64,000 bases of DNA. Origin: Lachnospiraceae bacterium. Lineage in GTDB: Bacteria; Bacillota; Clostridia; Lachnospirales; Lachnospiraceae. The position numbers and the translations under genes are program-made. A model generated the notes under the pieces. The model was not told the origin of the DNA and did not search any database. It saw only the letters and a list, made by a program, of their open reading frames with translations. The stretch lies in the NCBI GenBank assembly GCA_016282745.1, contig JAEELL010000034.1:1-64000 (forward strand), given 5' to 3'. Positions 42,943-53,100 of the stretch are shown here, piece after piece. Numbering within the stretch: position 1 is the first letter of the stretch; each line of letters opens with the position of its first letter.

Positions 42943-43953
42943 TCACTCATGCATACTGTACTCTGTGTCCTCCGCAATCATCTCAAGCATAATGCGTGCA
43001 AATTTCTCATCAAATTGCGTACCCATTCCCTTTTCTATCTCACTCTTCACATAATCCTGCGGACTAATATCACGATAACTCCTGTGACTGGTCATTGCGT
43101 CATAAGCATCTGCAACGGCTATAATTCTAGCTTCTTCAGGAATATCTTCTCCTTTTAAACCATCCGGATATCCTCTTCCGTCATATCTTTCATGATGCCA
43201 TCTTGCACCGGTCACCAGTTTAGGCATTTCAGTGATGGTTACAAGTATCTCCGCTCCCTTTACGGGATGTTTCTTTATTTCCATATATTCCTCATCGGTA
43301 AGTTTTCCAGGCTTATTTATTACCGTGTCAGGAACACCGATTTTGCCGACATCATGCAAAAGTCCCATAATATAAATCTCTTCCTGTCTTTCTTCATCAT
43401 ATCCAAATCTTTTTGCAATTTCTCTGGAATATATCGCCACCCTTTCGGAATGCCCATTCGTATATGCATCTTTGGCATCTATAGTTTTGGCAAGAGTATG
43501 CACAACGTGCAATGAAAGACTCTCAAGTTCAGCCGTCTTTTTGGCTACCTCACTGTGAAGATTTTTCTGTAACAAAGTGAGATCAAGAAGGTTTCTTATT
43601 CTTATTTTCAAAACTTCCGAAGAAAATGGCTTTCGGATAAAATCCATTGCTCCCAGCGAAAGCCCCTTAGCTTCAGAATCCGGATCATCGTTCGCCGTAA
43701 GGAAAATGACCGGAACCTCCTCACGTGAATTATTTTTTTCCCACTCCCTTAATGTACAAATTGTCTCAAACCCGTCCATTTCCGGCATTCTAATATCAAG
43801 CAATATAATATCTATTGGATTCTTCGCAATATAATCCATCAAAAGTCTTCCGTTCTTTAAGCATGTAACCTTAAAACCCGCTTCCGCAAGAATCATATTA
43901 GCCTGTTTTAGTATCATAGTGTCATCGTCGACAACAACAATTCGCTCCTCCAT
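42943..43953 (-). CDS. Response regulator with HD-GYP phosphodiesterase output
   Basis: 336 residues. The receiver domain (about 1-125) has acidic pocket VVDDD, phospho-Asp in LLDIRMPEMDG and Lys in RKPF. A short coiled coil leads to an HD-GYP domain (about 150-330): HSERVAIYS, the HD pair in LLHDVGKIG and HHERYDGRGYPDGLKG. HD-GYP enzymes hydrolyse cyclic-di-GMP. ATG at 43953 is 6 bases after GAGGGG. It starts about 16 bases after the hybrid kinase gene and is the likely receiver of its phosphorelay, linking an extracellular signal to c-di-GMP levels. Confidence 0.92.
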   Translation of the reverse strand: MEERIVVVDDDTMILKQANMILAEAGFKVTCLKNGRLLMDYIAKNPIDIILLDIRMPEMDGFETICTLREWEKNNSREEVPVIFLTANDDPDSEAKGLSLGAMDFIRKPFSSEVLKIRIRNLLDLTLLQKNLHSEVAKKTAELESLSLHVVHTLAKTIDAKDAYTNGHSERVAIYSREIAKRFGYDEERQEEIYIMGLLHDVGKIGVPDTVINKPGKLTDEEYMEIKKHPVKGAEILVTITEMPKLVTGARWHHERYDGRGYPDGLKGEDIPEEARIIAVADAYDAMTSHRSYRDISPQDYVKSEIEKGMGTQFDEKFARIMLEMIAEDTEYSMHE

Positions 43954-43969
43954 AATCATCCCCTCGCTT

Positions 43970-46792
43970 TCATACTTCTTTGGTAATAATCTCAGGTATC
44001 AATTCGTAATCATAATTATCTACGGCCTTCAAGATAGCTGCAACCCTATCCTCTTCTCCTCTAGGAATCTGATATTCTTGCAGCATTTGTGCTACATGAA
44101 CCATGCTGTCAAAGTCAAAATTTGCACAAGACTCGTAAAGTGTAATGTACGCTTCTTTTAGTTTTTCAACGGAGATTATCGGACGTTCATCTTCACTTTT
44201 ATCTCTCTCCATTTTCTTTTGATTTAAAGGCTCCAATTTATTCACCAGATTGTTATACTGTACAATCAACTTTGGAATCTCTTCTTCCAGTGTTTTTATA
44301 TCGCCTGCATCTCCTGCTCTTTCCAGCCTTGCAGCAAGTTCTCCAAGTTCAAGTGCACCTATGATTCGGGATGTACTCTTAAGGGCATGAACTTTTATCG
44401 TTGTATTCTTAATATCTTTTGCTTTCCAAAAAGTTTCGATATCCTCGACATTTTTCGGTGCAGAATCAAGATATGTTTTTAATGTTACTAAGTAAGATTG
44501 GCTGTTTCCACAGTATCTCAGACCTGTTTCCACATCAATTTCATCTATATTTTTGATAAAACCTGGGATTACACTGTCATCCTCTTCAACTCCACTCGAT
44601 CCCGGTGCGATTTTTTCCTTCGGTAAGTACTGTAAAAGCATTCCTTCCAGCCGATTAGGATCGATAGGTTTTGACATATAACCATCAAAACCTGCCTTTA
44701 TGTACATTTCACACATACCGGATATTGCATTTGCCGTAAGGCATATAATAGGTGTTGCATCATTAGGCGTTTGCTTAAGACTACGCATTTGCGAAAGAGT
44801 CTCTATACCATCCATGTCCGGCATCATGTGATCCAAAAATATCACATCGTATTGCTTTTTTTGATACATCTGAATAGCCTCATTACCACTCTCTGCTGTA
44901 TCAATCTGAATCTTTGTACGGCTTAAAAGGCCTGAGAAAACTGTAAGATTCACCGGAGCATCATCGACAACTAGTACCTTCGCTAACGGCGCGGTAAACT
45001 TCTCTCGATACCCCTTCCTTTCTTTCATCGATAATCTTAACGCCTTCTCATAATCACCAATAGGCTCCCATTTCACCACTTTTTGCTCTAAATCGAAAAA
45101 GAAAACCGAGCCCTCTTTGTAAACACTCTCCACTTGTAAGTGACTACCCATTTTCACAAGTAAACTCTGTGCAATGGTAATGCCAAGGCCTGTACCTTCG
45201 ATGTTTCTGTTTCTTTTTTCCTCGACACGTTCAAAAGCTTTGAACATTCTGTCTATATCCTCAGTCTTAATTCCTATTCCGGTATCGGCAACACTGATTT
45301 TCAAAATTATTGTATCCCTTTTGTCCGGTATTTTTTCATATCCAACAGAGAAGGTAACGGTCCCCTCTTGGGTGTATTTAACTGCATTAGTCAAAATATT
45401 CGTAATTACCTGCTTTATTCGAATCTCATCCCCGTTAAGCATTGAAGGTATTTCGCCATCAATGTTTAACTTGAAAATAAGTCCTTTGTCTTCCGATTTT
45501 TTTTGGACCATATTAACAAGGTCGTTCAGCATGGACACGAAACTGTAATCCACATTTATGATATCCATTTTGCCGGCTTCAATCTTTGAAAAGTCCAGAA
45601 TATCGTTAATCAATCCCAAGAGAGTATTTCCTGCCGTGCGTATACTCTCTGAATAATCGAGTATTTTCTCATCGTTACTCTCTCTTAACACCATTTCGTT
45701 AAGGCCTAAAATAGCATTCATAGGAGTGCGTATGTCATGTGACATGGTAGAAAGAAAGTATGATTTAGCTTCGTTGGCTTGATTTGCCTGTTCAGCAACT
45801 TCCGACAATTTGCGGTTGTAAATCATCAATATTATAAAATTGTATATAAGTAGGGAAACCAGACCGACAGAAACAATACCCAGCAAAAGCCAATCAACTA
45901 CTCGACTTTTCAACAGATCATCCACAGGAATATACGCAAGCAGATACCATACCTTCAATGATTCAAACGGTGCATAAGATATCATGCAATTCTCGCCTTT
46001 TGAATTATTGACGGTCATCGAACCCACTCCTCCAATAATCTCATTTTTAATGCGCTTGTATTCCTCAATGGAAACATTATTGTAAGATCTGAAATACTCA
46101 AAGAAATTGCTGTTTTTTAAAGATTTTCCACGAATGATATAATCACCATCCTGATCAACAATACTTATTTCTGCATTCTCATACTCACCTTTTAAAAATA
46201 CCAGTTTCTGCTCTAAACGACTGATTGGAACCACTCTCATCAAAAGACCGGTCCTAAGTTTACCGGTATCCGGATCAAACACCTTAACATAATTCATAAA
46301 TGCAATCGATTGTATTCCGTTCATGGGATTCGTATATGCCCTTGTGATATTGACCACGCCGTCAACATTGCTTACACTGTCAAGATTTTCAAAGATTGAT
46401 ACATTTTTGTAAGAAACCGAATAATTGCCGGGATCGCCTAATTTTTCTGTCGTAGAAATACCGGATAATTCCAAATCATCCATAAAAATAAGATGACCTG
46501 ATATTTCAAGAGATATCTTGGCTTTTCGAATATAGGACATCGCCTCTTCCGCTGTCATTGGTGTTCCCGCTTCTGCGGAACGATTGACATAGTTGGACCA
46601 TATATCGCAAAGATGTTGCTCATCCTCAAGGTAGTTTGCGATAATCTGATCAACCGTGAGTGTCATCTTCTCGTATGCTTCTATGACATTTCGCTTGCTT
46701 TCTTCCTCCATGGAATTAGCATATCCGACAATAAAATATAATATAAGTATTATGATAAAAAGATTGGGAATGATTAACAGCGCTTTCTTCAT
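43970..46792 (-). CDS. Hybrid sensor histidine kinase with receiver and Hpt domains
   Basis: 940 residues. Two membrane helices (about 5-25 and 300-322) flank a dCache-like extracellular sensor. HisKA has His in MSHDIRTPMNAI near 350. The ATPase domain shows the N box and VADTGIGI, then GTGLGIT. The receiver (about 600-720) has VVDDAPVN and phospho-Asp in FLDHMMPDMDG. A C-terminal Hpt domain has His in VHALKSTSR near 802. All parts of an internal His-Asp-His relay are present, and the last step can reach the HD-GYP regulator encoded next. A solute-binding lipoprotein gene lies 17 bases upstream, so a periplasmic-type binding protein may present the ligand. Confidence 0.92.
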   Translation of the reverse strand: MKKALLIIPNLFIIILILYFIVGYANSMEEESKRNVIEAYEKMTLTVDQIIANYLEDEQHLCDIWSNYVNRSAEAGTPMTAEEAMSYIRKAKISLEISGHLIFMDDLELSGISTTEKLGDPGNYSVSYKNVSIFENLDSVSNVDGVVNITRAYTNPMNGIQSIAFMNYVKVFDPDTGKLRTGLLMRVVPISRLEQKLVFLKGEYENAEISIVDQDGDYIIRGKSLKNSNFFEYFRSYNNVSIEEYKRIKNEIIGGVGSMTVNNSKGENCMISYAPFESLKVWYLLAYIPVDDLLKSRVVDWLLLGIVSVGLVSLLIYNFIILMIYNRKLSEVAEQANQANEAKSYFLSTMSHDIRTPMNAILGLNEMVLRESNDEKILDYSESIRTAGNTLLGLINDILDFSKIEAGKMDIINVDYSFVSMLNDLVNMVQKKSEDKGLIFKLNIDGEIPSMLNGDEIRIKQVITNILTNAVKYTQEGTVTFSVGYEKIPDKRDTIILKISVADTGIGIKTEDIDRMFKAFERVEEKRNRNIEGTGLGITIAQSLLVKMGSHLQVESVYKEGSVFFFDLEQKVVKWEPIGDYEKALRLSMKERKGYREKFTAPLAKVLVVDDAPVNLTVFSGLLSRTKIQIDTAESGNEAIQMYQKKQYDVIFLDHMMPDMDGIETLSQMRSLKQTPNDATPIICLTANAISGMCEMYIKAGFDGYMSKPIDPNRLEGMLLQYLPKEKIAPGSSGVEEDDSVIPGFIKNIDEIDVETGLRYCGNSQSYLVTLKTYLDSAPKNVEDIETFWKAKDIKNTTIKVHALKSTSRIIGALELGELAARLERAGDAGDIKTLEEEIPKLIVQYNNLVNKLEPLNQKKMERDKSEDERPIISVEKLKEAYITLYESCANFDFDSMVHVAQMLQEYQIPRGEEDRVAAILKAVDNYDYELIPEIITKEV

Positions 46793-46809
46793 ACGAAACC
46801 CTCCGTTTC

Positions 46810-48099
46810 CTATTCAAAGGTTCCGTACTTTTTGATGGCATCCTCAACAGTGCTCTCACCTTTTCCAACCTGATAAGCTGCACATTTAATTTGTACGGTA
46901 AGAGGATCTGTAATGCCAAGAACCTCAGGAGATATGATACGGTCTGAAGGCACCTTTCCGAACGGAGCATAAACCGAATCAAAAGACATCTCCTTTGTAG
47001 GAGTTACCAAACGTTTCACTGAAGCCATCTCATTAAGTTCAGTGTCTGTTATCAGAAAACGCATAAATTCGTTGGTCATATCAAGATTATCACATTCCTT
47101 GTTCACGGAGAATTCTACGGAAGGACTGTCTATAAAATATCCTCCATCCTCAGTAAGAGGAATCGGTGAAAACGTGTACTTAAACGGTGCTAAAGAAAAC
47201 GCCTCGGACTGGCTTTCTCTTTTTTTTGTTCCGGACACGGTATCACCCGAGCAAATCATCATCGGTACATCGCCTTCAAAAAAGCGTAAAATCACCTGTG
47301 TATAGTTATCTTCAATTTTATCACACTCGTTTGTATTGATACAACCTCCTTGGATCATCCTCTCCACAACTTCCAGTGCAGGACGCATATATTCTCCCGC
47401 TGCGGAATCTAAATCGTTTGCCATTTTGAGCGCTTTAGGATTATCGGCAAGTGTGGCTGCAAACAACGGATAAGCAACCGTGTACATAAAGCAGCTGGAA
47501 GAATCCTTGCTGTATCCCATCATAGGGCTCTTGTACCCCTTCGTCTGAAACTCTTCGCACACTTTCAATAACTCCGTCCATGTTGTTGGAACACTTAGTC
47601 CTTCCTTTTCAAACAAATCATTATTCACCAACATTCCATAACTTCTGGAAAAAACCGGAACCATCATTACATGATTTTCGGCATCATGATTGATTAATCC
47701 AGGGCGTATACATCCCAAATCAAGATTCAAAGAAGCATCTGAAAGATCTTCCGCATGTTCAAATACCGAAGCATATTTGTCATTGCCAATCATCCATGCA
47801 TATGAGAAGAAAATATTTGGTTTGTCTTCTCCTTCCAATGTGGTCTCCAATATGTTGTTATAGTCATCCAACTTTACATAACTTAGCTGAACCTTCGGAT
47901 AAAACTCGTTGAAGCGATCAAATTCAGCCTCTAACGCCTCAAAGTTGTCATAACTTCCTGCCACGGTGATACTACAATCTGTATTTGTGTCAAGAGTTGG
48001 AATGAAGCCTTCTTCCTTTTTTTCCGTATTTTTGTCGCCACACGCCGTTAGGGATACAACAACGCTTATAAGTAATATTATACAGTTCATCTTTTTCAT
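46810..48099 (-). CDS. Extracellular solute-binding lipoprotein (SBP family 1)
   Basis: About 429 residues. The lipoprotein signal ends VVSLTACGDK, with the lipidated Cys near 20. The body is a family-1 sugar-type binding protein (FEALEAEFDRFNEFYPKVQL, FFSYAWMIGNDKYA). There is no ABC permease or ATPase gene beside it. It is followed instead by a hybrid histidine kinase and an HD-GYP regulator, so a sensing role is more likely than transport. I start at 48099, where AGGAGG precedes the ATG; the longer frame to 48132 would include that ribosome site. Confidence 0.87.
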   Translation of the reverse strand: MKKMNCIILLISVVVSLTACGDKNTEKKEEGFIPTLDTNTDCSITVAGSYDNFEALEAEFDRFNEFYPKVQLSYVKLDDYNNILETTLEGEDKPNIFFSYAWMIGNDKYASVFEHAEDLSDASLNLDLGCIRPGLINHDAENHVMMVPVFSRSYGMLVNNDLFEKEGLSVPTTWTELLKVCEEFQTKGYKSPMMGYSKDSSSCFMYTVAYPLFAATLADNPKALKMANDLDSAAGEYMRPALEVVERMIQGGCINTNECDKIEDNYTQVILRFFEGDVPMMICSGDTVSGTKKRESQSEAFSLAPFKYTFSPIPLTEDGGYFIDSPSVEFSVNKECDNLDMTNEFMRFLITDTELNEMASVKRLVTPTKEMSFDSVYAPFGKVPSDRIISPEVLGITDPLTVQIKCAAYQVGKGESTVEDAIKKYGTFE

Positions 48100-48155
48100 A
48101 CCATCTTTACCTCCTAAATCCCGCAAGCCCATTTAGGCACCATAAAACTGTTATA

Positions 48156-48184
48156 ATTATATCATTTTTCGGCTGTATTTTCAA
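48156..48184 (-). promoter_or_regulatory. Sigma-A promoter of the SBP-kinase-regulator operon
   Basis: Minus strand TTGAAA (48184-48179), 17-base spacer, TATAAT (48161-48156). The start of transcription would be near 48149, about 50 bases before the lipoprotein ATG. Confidence 0.7.
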
Positions 48185-48208
48185 ATTCAAACACTTTTTC
48201 TGCAACAC

Positions 48209-48240
48209 AAAAACTTCTTCTCAAATGAGAAGAAGTTTTT
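48209..48240. terminator. Perfect 14-bp terminator hairpin
   Basis: AAAAACTTCTTCTC (48209-48222) and its complement (48227-48240) with a 4-base loop. It works in both directions and lies about 125 bases past the Hsp70 stop, just upstream of the promoter at 48156, insulating the two operons. Confidence 0.8.
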
Positions 48241-48365
48241 GCACTTCCTATTGTTTACTTTTTCCCCTGCTCTACACTTTTTATTCCATCCTGTCTGTGC
48301 AGATAAAAGAATGTATGAAAATAAACGTAACAGGAAAGCCTGAAAACTGTGAGATAACAGAAGTT

Positions 48366-50111
48366 TTACATCAAATCCTCATTCTTTGTTTCGTACTTGA
48401 GCAAAAACTTCATAAATTTCTTTCTTGCCTCTTTGATTAGCGTGTTATCTCTGGTATCCAGAACTGCTTCAAAATCTCTTATATTCATTTCTATGATAGC
48501 TCTGTCGTTTCCAATGCTTTCTTCATACAGACGTTCTCCCTTGAAGAGCAACAGCCTGTTCTCCTCCTGATCTCTTGGATGAATCTTCAAAAATGCAAGT
48601 TCTTCAAAACGCTTTGCAATCTCCTCATCGGACATGTCCACACTCTGATTCTTAAACACCTGCTTTTTGACCTCACCGGTGGATAAAACTCTAACCTGAA
48701 CTTCCAACAAAGAATTAATATCGTAAGTATATGTAACATCAATTCCTTCACGACCTGCTTTGTCTGCCGGAACATTCACCAGAATTTCTCCAAGGTAAAG
48801 ATTGTTCTTTGCAAAACGGCTCTCACCCTGAAGAACATCCACTCGAATCTTTTTCTGATTGTCATAGGATGTATAGAATGTATCTGTTCTGCTGGCTGGA
48901 ATTACTGTGTTTCTCTCAATGATTGGATGATAATGACCTGCCTCTTTGCTACCATCCTCACGATCAATGGTCACTTCCGTACCAAGAGTAAATGGACAAA
49001 CATCAGTCAGAATAAGTTCTTTCACCGCCTGATTTCTCTCCTTCATTGCACCCTGAATTGCTGCACCAAGAGCCACCGTTTCATCAGGATTAATACTGCA
49101 ATCCGGCATAATTCTAAACATCTTTGCAACAAATTTGCGGATCATGTTAAGTTTGGTAGCACCGCCAATTAGCACTACCTTATCCAAATCAGAAATAGAG
49201 ATGCCCGCATCATTTAAGCTTTGCTTTAACGGTACCTTAATTCTGTCAAATAATTTGCTGCACTGCGCCTCGTATTTTTTCTCGTTAACCGGATATTCAA
49301 CAGCTTTTCCGTCAATCACACAGTGCATGATATTTTCTCCGTTTTCATCCAGTTTCAGTTTGCATTCCTCAGCCTTATTTTTGATATGACGGAGAGTTTT
49401 GTCTTCAAGTGACTGACGTTCTATTTCAGGATGTGCTTCAAAAAACATATCCACCAATACATTAGTGAAATCTTCACCACCAAGGAAATTATCACCGGCC
49501 ACAGAATGAACCTCAAGAATATCTCCCATCATTTCAAGAATGGATACATCCAAAGTTCCACCACCCAGGTCAAACACAAGAAATCTCTCATCTTTATCCT
49601 GTTGGTACAGACCGTAAGCAACGGCTGCCGCAGTCGGCTCTGAAATAATACGTTCCACCTTGAATCCTGCCATCTCTCCTGCTATCTTTGTGGCACGTCT
49701 TCGCTCCTCGTTAAAATATGCAGGCACACTGATAACTGCTTCTTCTACAGTCTGTCCAAGATAATGTTCAGCGTCCTCTTTTAAAGCCTTCAAAACCAGC
49801 GCCGACAATTCCTGTGCACTAAACTCCATATCTTTTTCATATTCAATGCCATTATCCATAAAATGGCGTTTTCCCAGGTTAAACTTTCTGCTGCTGCCCA
49901 TATCTCGCTTAAATACACTGGCTGACGATCCCGGATACAGACTCGCACGCTCTTTTGCAGTTTCACCCACATACACCTGACCGTCTTCATCTACACTTAC
50001 CACGGAAGGTGTAAGATTTTTACCCAATCTGTTAGGAATAATCTTCGCGCCCTCTTGTGTATAGTAAGCAATCAGGCTGTTTGTTGTTCCTAAATCAATT
50101 CCTACTATCAT
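48366..50111 (-). CDS. HscC-like Hsp70 chaperone
   Basis: About 581 residues from the ATG at 50111 (MIVGIDLGTTNSLIAYY); a longer frame runs into the upstream gene and lacks a start signal. The ATPase motifs are complete: DLGTTNS, EAVISVPAYF, FDLGGGTLDVSI and VLIGGATKL. The substrate-binding half (about 380-500) has the DVCPFTLGTEV opening typical of Hsp70, and the C-terminal lid is short. Length and lid suggest the HscC class. It lies 59 bases after a gene for a large J-like/TPR protein, mirroring the pairing of HscC with DjlB/DjlC-type partners in E. coli. There is no grpE or dnaK context, so it is a specialised chaperone. Confidence 0.85.
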   Translation of the reverse strand: MIVGIDLGTTNSLIAYYTQEGAKIIPNRLGKNLTPSVVSVDEDGQVYVGETAKERASLYPGSSASVFKRDMGSSRKFNLGKRHFMDNGIEYEKDMEFSAQELSALVLKALKEDAEHYLGQTVEEAVISVPAYFNEERRRATKIAGEMAGFKVERIISEPTAAAVAYGLYQQDKDERFLVFDLGGGTLDVSILEMMGDILEVHSVAGDNFLGGEDFTNVLVDMFFEAHPEIERQSLEDKTLRHIKNKAEECKLKLDENGENIMHCVIDGKAVEYPVNEKKYEAQCSKLFDRIKVPLKQSLNDAGISISDLDKVVLIGGATKLNMIRKFVAKMFRIMPDCSINPDETVALGAAIQGAMKERNQAVKELILTDVCPFTLGTEVTIDREDGSKEAGHYHPIIERNTVIPASRTDTFYTSYDNQKKIRVDVLQGESRFAKNNLYLGEILVNVPADKAGREGIDVTYTYDINSLLEVQVRVLSTGEVKKQVFKNQSVDMSDEEIAKRFEELAFLKIHPRDQEENRLLLFKGERLYEESIGNDRAIIEMNIRDFEAVLDTRDNTLIKEARKKFMKFLLKYETKNEDLM

Positions 50112-50170
50112 AAACTTTTTCCCATTCGTTATTTTTTTATTTTTAGAAATATAATTCCTTGCATCTCTAT

Positions 50171-53100
50171 TTAGCATTCCTTCATTAACCTTGTTATGTA
50201 AAATCGGTTTGCATTTCCTCCACAATCCAAGGCAATTTCATATGCTTTCATTGCTTCTTCCCTATTCTTTTTGAGTTTTTCCAAATGTCCCTTCAAGATA
50301 TAGTACTCAAAGCATTTACACTTGTCGCAATTTCTACAGATAACACGATTTTCCATATCCTCCACACAACTTTGAAGTTCTGCCAGGTTTTTCGTTGCGT
50401 AATGGTACAAACCAAGAGAATAGTAATTTATCCTTGAATAACCATTCTCCTTAAGCCAGTTTTCAACACTTCCAAACTGATTAATCACAGCCTTGAAAAA
50501 CAACTCAAAATGTCTTCTTGCCAAAAAACGTTTACCGGAAAATCCATAGTATGTTGCTAAAAGCAAATTACAGCTAATCTCGTAAAAACTATTCATTTCT
50601 CCTTTTTGTATAAACTCAAGACATTTGATTGCCTCCTTAATATTTCCATAATTTTCAAAATAGAATTCACTAAGACAGTCATAACCATACTGAATTTCAT
50701 CCTCGTTATTTCTTATAAATACCAGAAAATTATTTATTTCCCTTTTCATCTCATCATCATTTTCTGATAAGCCTTTTTCACAAAGGACATCCAACACAGT
50801 CCTGTATCCTAATAATTTTTCTCTATTATCTTTTCCGTTTTTAATTGTAGATCTGGCTGCGTCCATAAGTTCGTCCATACGACCTTCACTGACATATAGT
50901 CGAATAAGCTTATTAAAAGCCCATTCTCCATCATAATTATAGCAATCCTTTATGATTTTTTCTAATCCGTCATACCGACGAAGTGCCATGGCTGAACGGA
51001 TGTAAGCATCATATTTTAACTGATAATGTTCATCATTTACATAATTAGATTTTTTGACTGCAATCTGATAAGCATTCTCAAAATCTCCCTCATAACAATA
51101 AACTTTTTCAAGCAATCGCATCGCCGTAACGGACTCGGGATCATTTTCAAGAATATCAAGTAAATCTTTCTTACTCTCTTCTAAATCATATTTTTCCAGA
51201 TTTATTTCCGCTCTCAGCCTTTTTACCTCCTGATCAGCGTAGATTTCAAACTGATCATTAATATATTTCAGTGCCATATCAATTGACTCATTCTTATTAT
51301 CCCCACGGTATTTGAATAAATAGTACTCTGCAAGGTGACGATTTACAGTCGGATTCTTAGGATTGTCTCCGTAAACCGACATATACATCTCGTATGCCTT
51401 ATCATCATTATCCATGTACCAGTTATTCTTTCCTATACGTAACAGAATGCTCTCGTAATCTTCCCTCCAGCACGTAAGTTTTATAGCATCCTCAAAAAAC
51501 ATAATGGCATTCTCATATTGTCCCTTACGCTCATAGTAACATCCCATATACCAATTTACTAATTTTGAACACCCCGGATATATTTCTTTAGCTTTTTCCA
51601 TGGTCTTAATGTAATAGTCCTCTTCATCTGTCATATATGCCATATATATAACCAGATCCGCAATCTCCCTTTTTCTGATATCATTATCTTCACAAGTCAG
51701 ACGATCAATACACTCTAAAATTTCAGACAATTCATGGGAATCAGGATTCTGCTTATACTCATAATACAAGTTAAGCAAATCAATTACCGCGCCCCTTGCT
51801 CCATGATCTTTTGCAAATTCAAAAATATCATTGGCATTATCATAGCGGTCATAATCGAGGTATGCCATAAGCGGAGTAATATATAATTCCTGATTATCAA
51901 GGTTATCCGGGATAACTCCGGTAATCGAATAAAAATCATCTATGACATTCTGTGGGTAGTCCATCTTATAGAATGCTTTTCCCCTAAGGAAGAATATGTA
52001 ATACCAATCCTGCACTTCTTCTAAAATCTCATCGCAAACGTCAACACATTTGCTATACATATCATCGTCATAATAAATCAAGGCTCTGTCACGTTGAAAA
52101 TAAATCTTGTTTCTCGTATTCGTTTCCACTGAAACAGACTCCTCAATCTTTTTAACAGCTTCTGACAAATATCCATATGCCCTATGGTAATTCTCACGTG
52201 ATACCTTGCCATTCTCTAAAAGTTCAAAGAACATTTCACGATAACACATGGCAGCTGTGTCAAGAATAAGTCCTTCCCTTTTGAGCATTCGCTCTTCATC
52301 TTCGCCCTCTGCATCCTTTTCTTTTACCTTTAGTATCAGTTCGTGAGCACGCATAAGATAAGGAATGGCTTCTTCATACTGCTTATTTTGTGCCATACAC
52401 CTTCCAAGAAGATTGTAATAAGTGTATTCCTTTTTGCTTCCCTCAGCCGGCACCTTAGGTTTTATATATTCAATACACTCATCAAACTGTTCGTTCTGAA
52501 AATAAATCCAACCAACCTCAAAGGCACTCTCTTCGTTTCCTTCTTCCGCTTCCGTTCTATATTGTTTTATTAGTTCTTCATTTGCCTTTACCATATACTG
52601 CATTATTGCCGGATAATCAGTATATTTTTCCGCAAATTCTATTGCCATATCCTTGGCTTTCTTATCCTCTCCTATAGCTATGAAATAACGAATACAGTCT
52701 GATAAAATATACAGAATATCTGACTTTTTAAAAAGAAAATCATGCAATTTATACGCTTTAACTTTTTCTCCTGTAACTTCATAACCAATGGCATAGGCTT
52801 TTAACAGAAGATGATTCTTGACATAAGGTTTCGGTGTATTTCCCAGTTTTCCAATCAACTTATCAAAACTGCTTTTCACCTTATCATAATCCTTTTCATA
52901 AAGAGCTACGATTTCCTCAATTGCCTGAGTATAAACATGACTTATGTCCATCTTATAAATCTCATCTAATTGTTCATGAATAAAAGAAAAATCCCTCTCT
53001 TCAAATTCTTTAATTAATAACTGATCATGTAATTGTTCTAAACACTTTGACTGGTTTAAAATCAGCGGATCCGGATTATTCTCCAAATTTCCCTCAAAGA

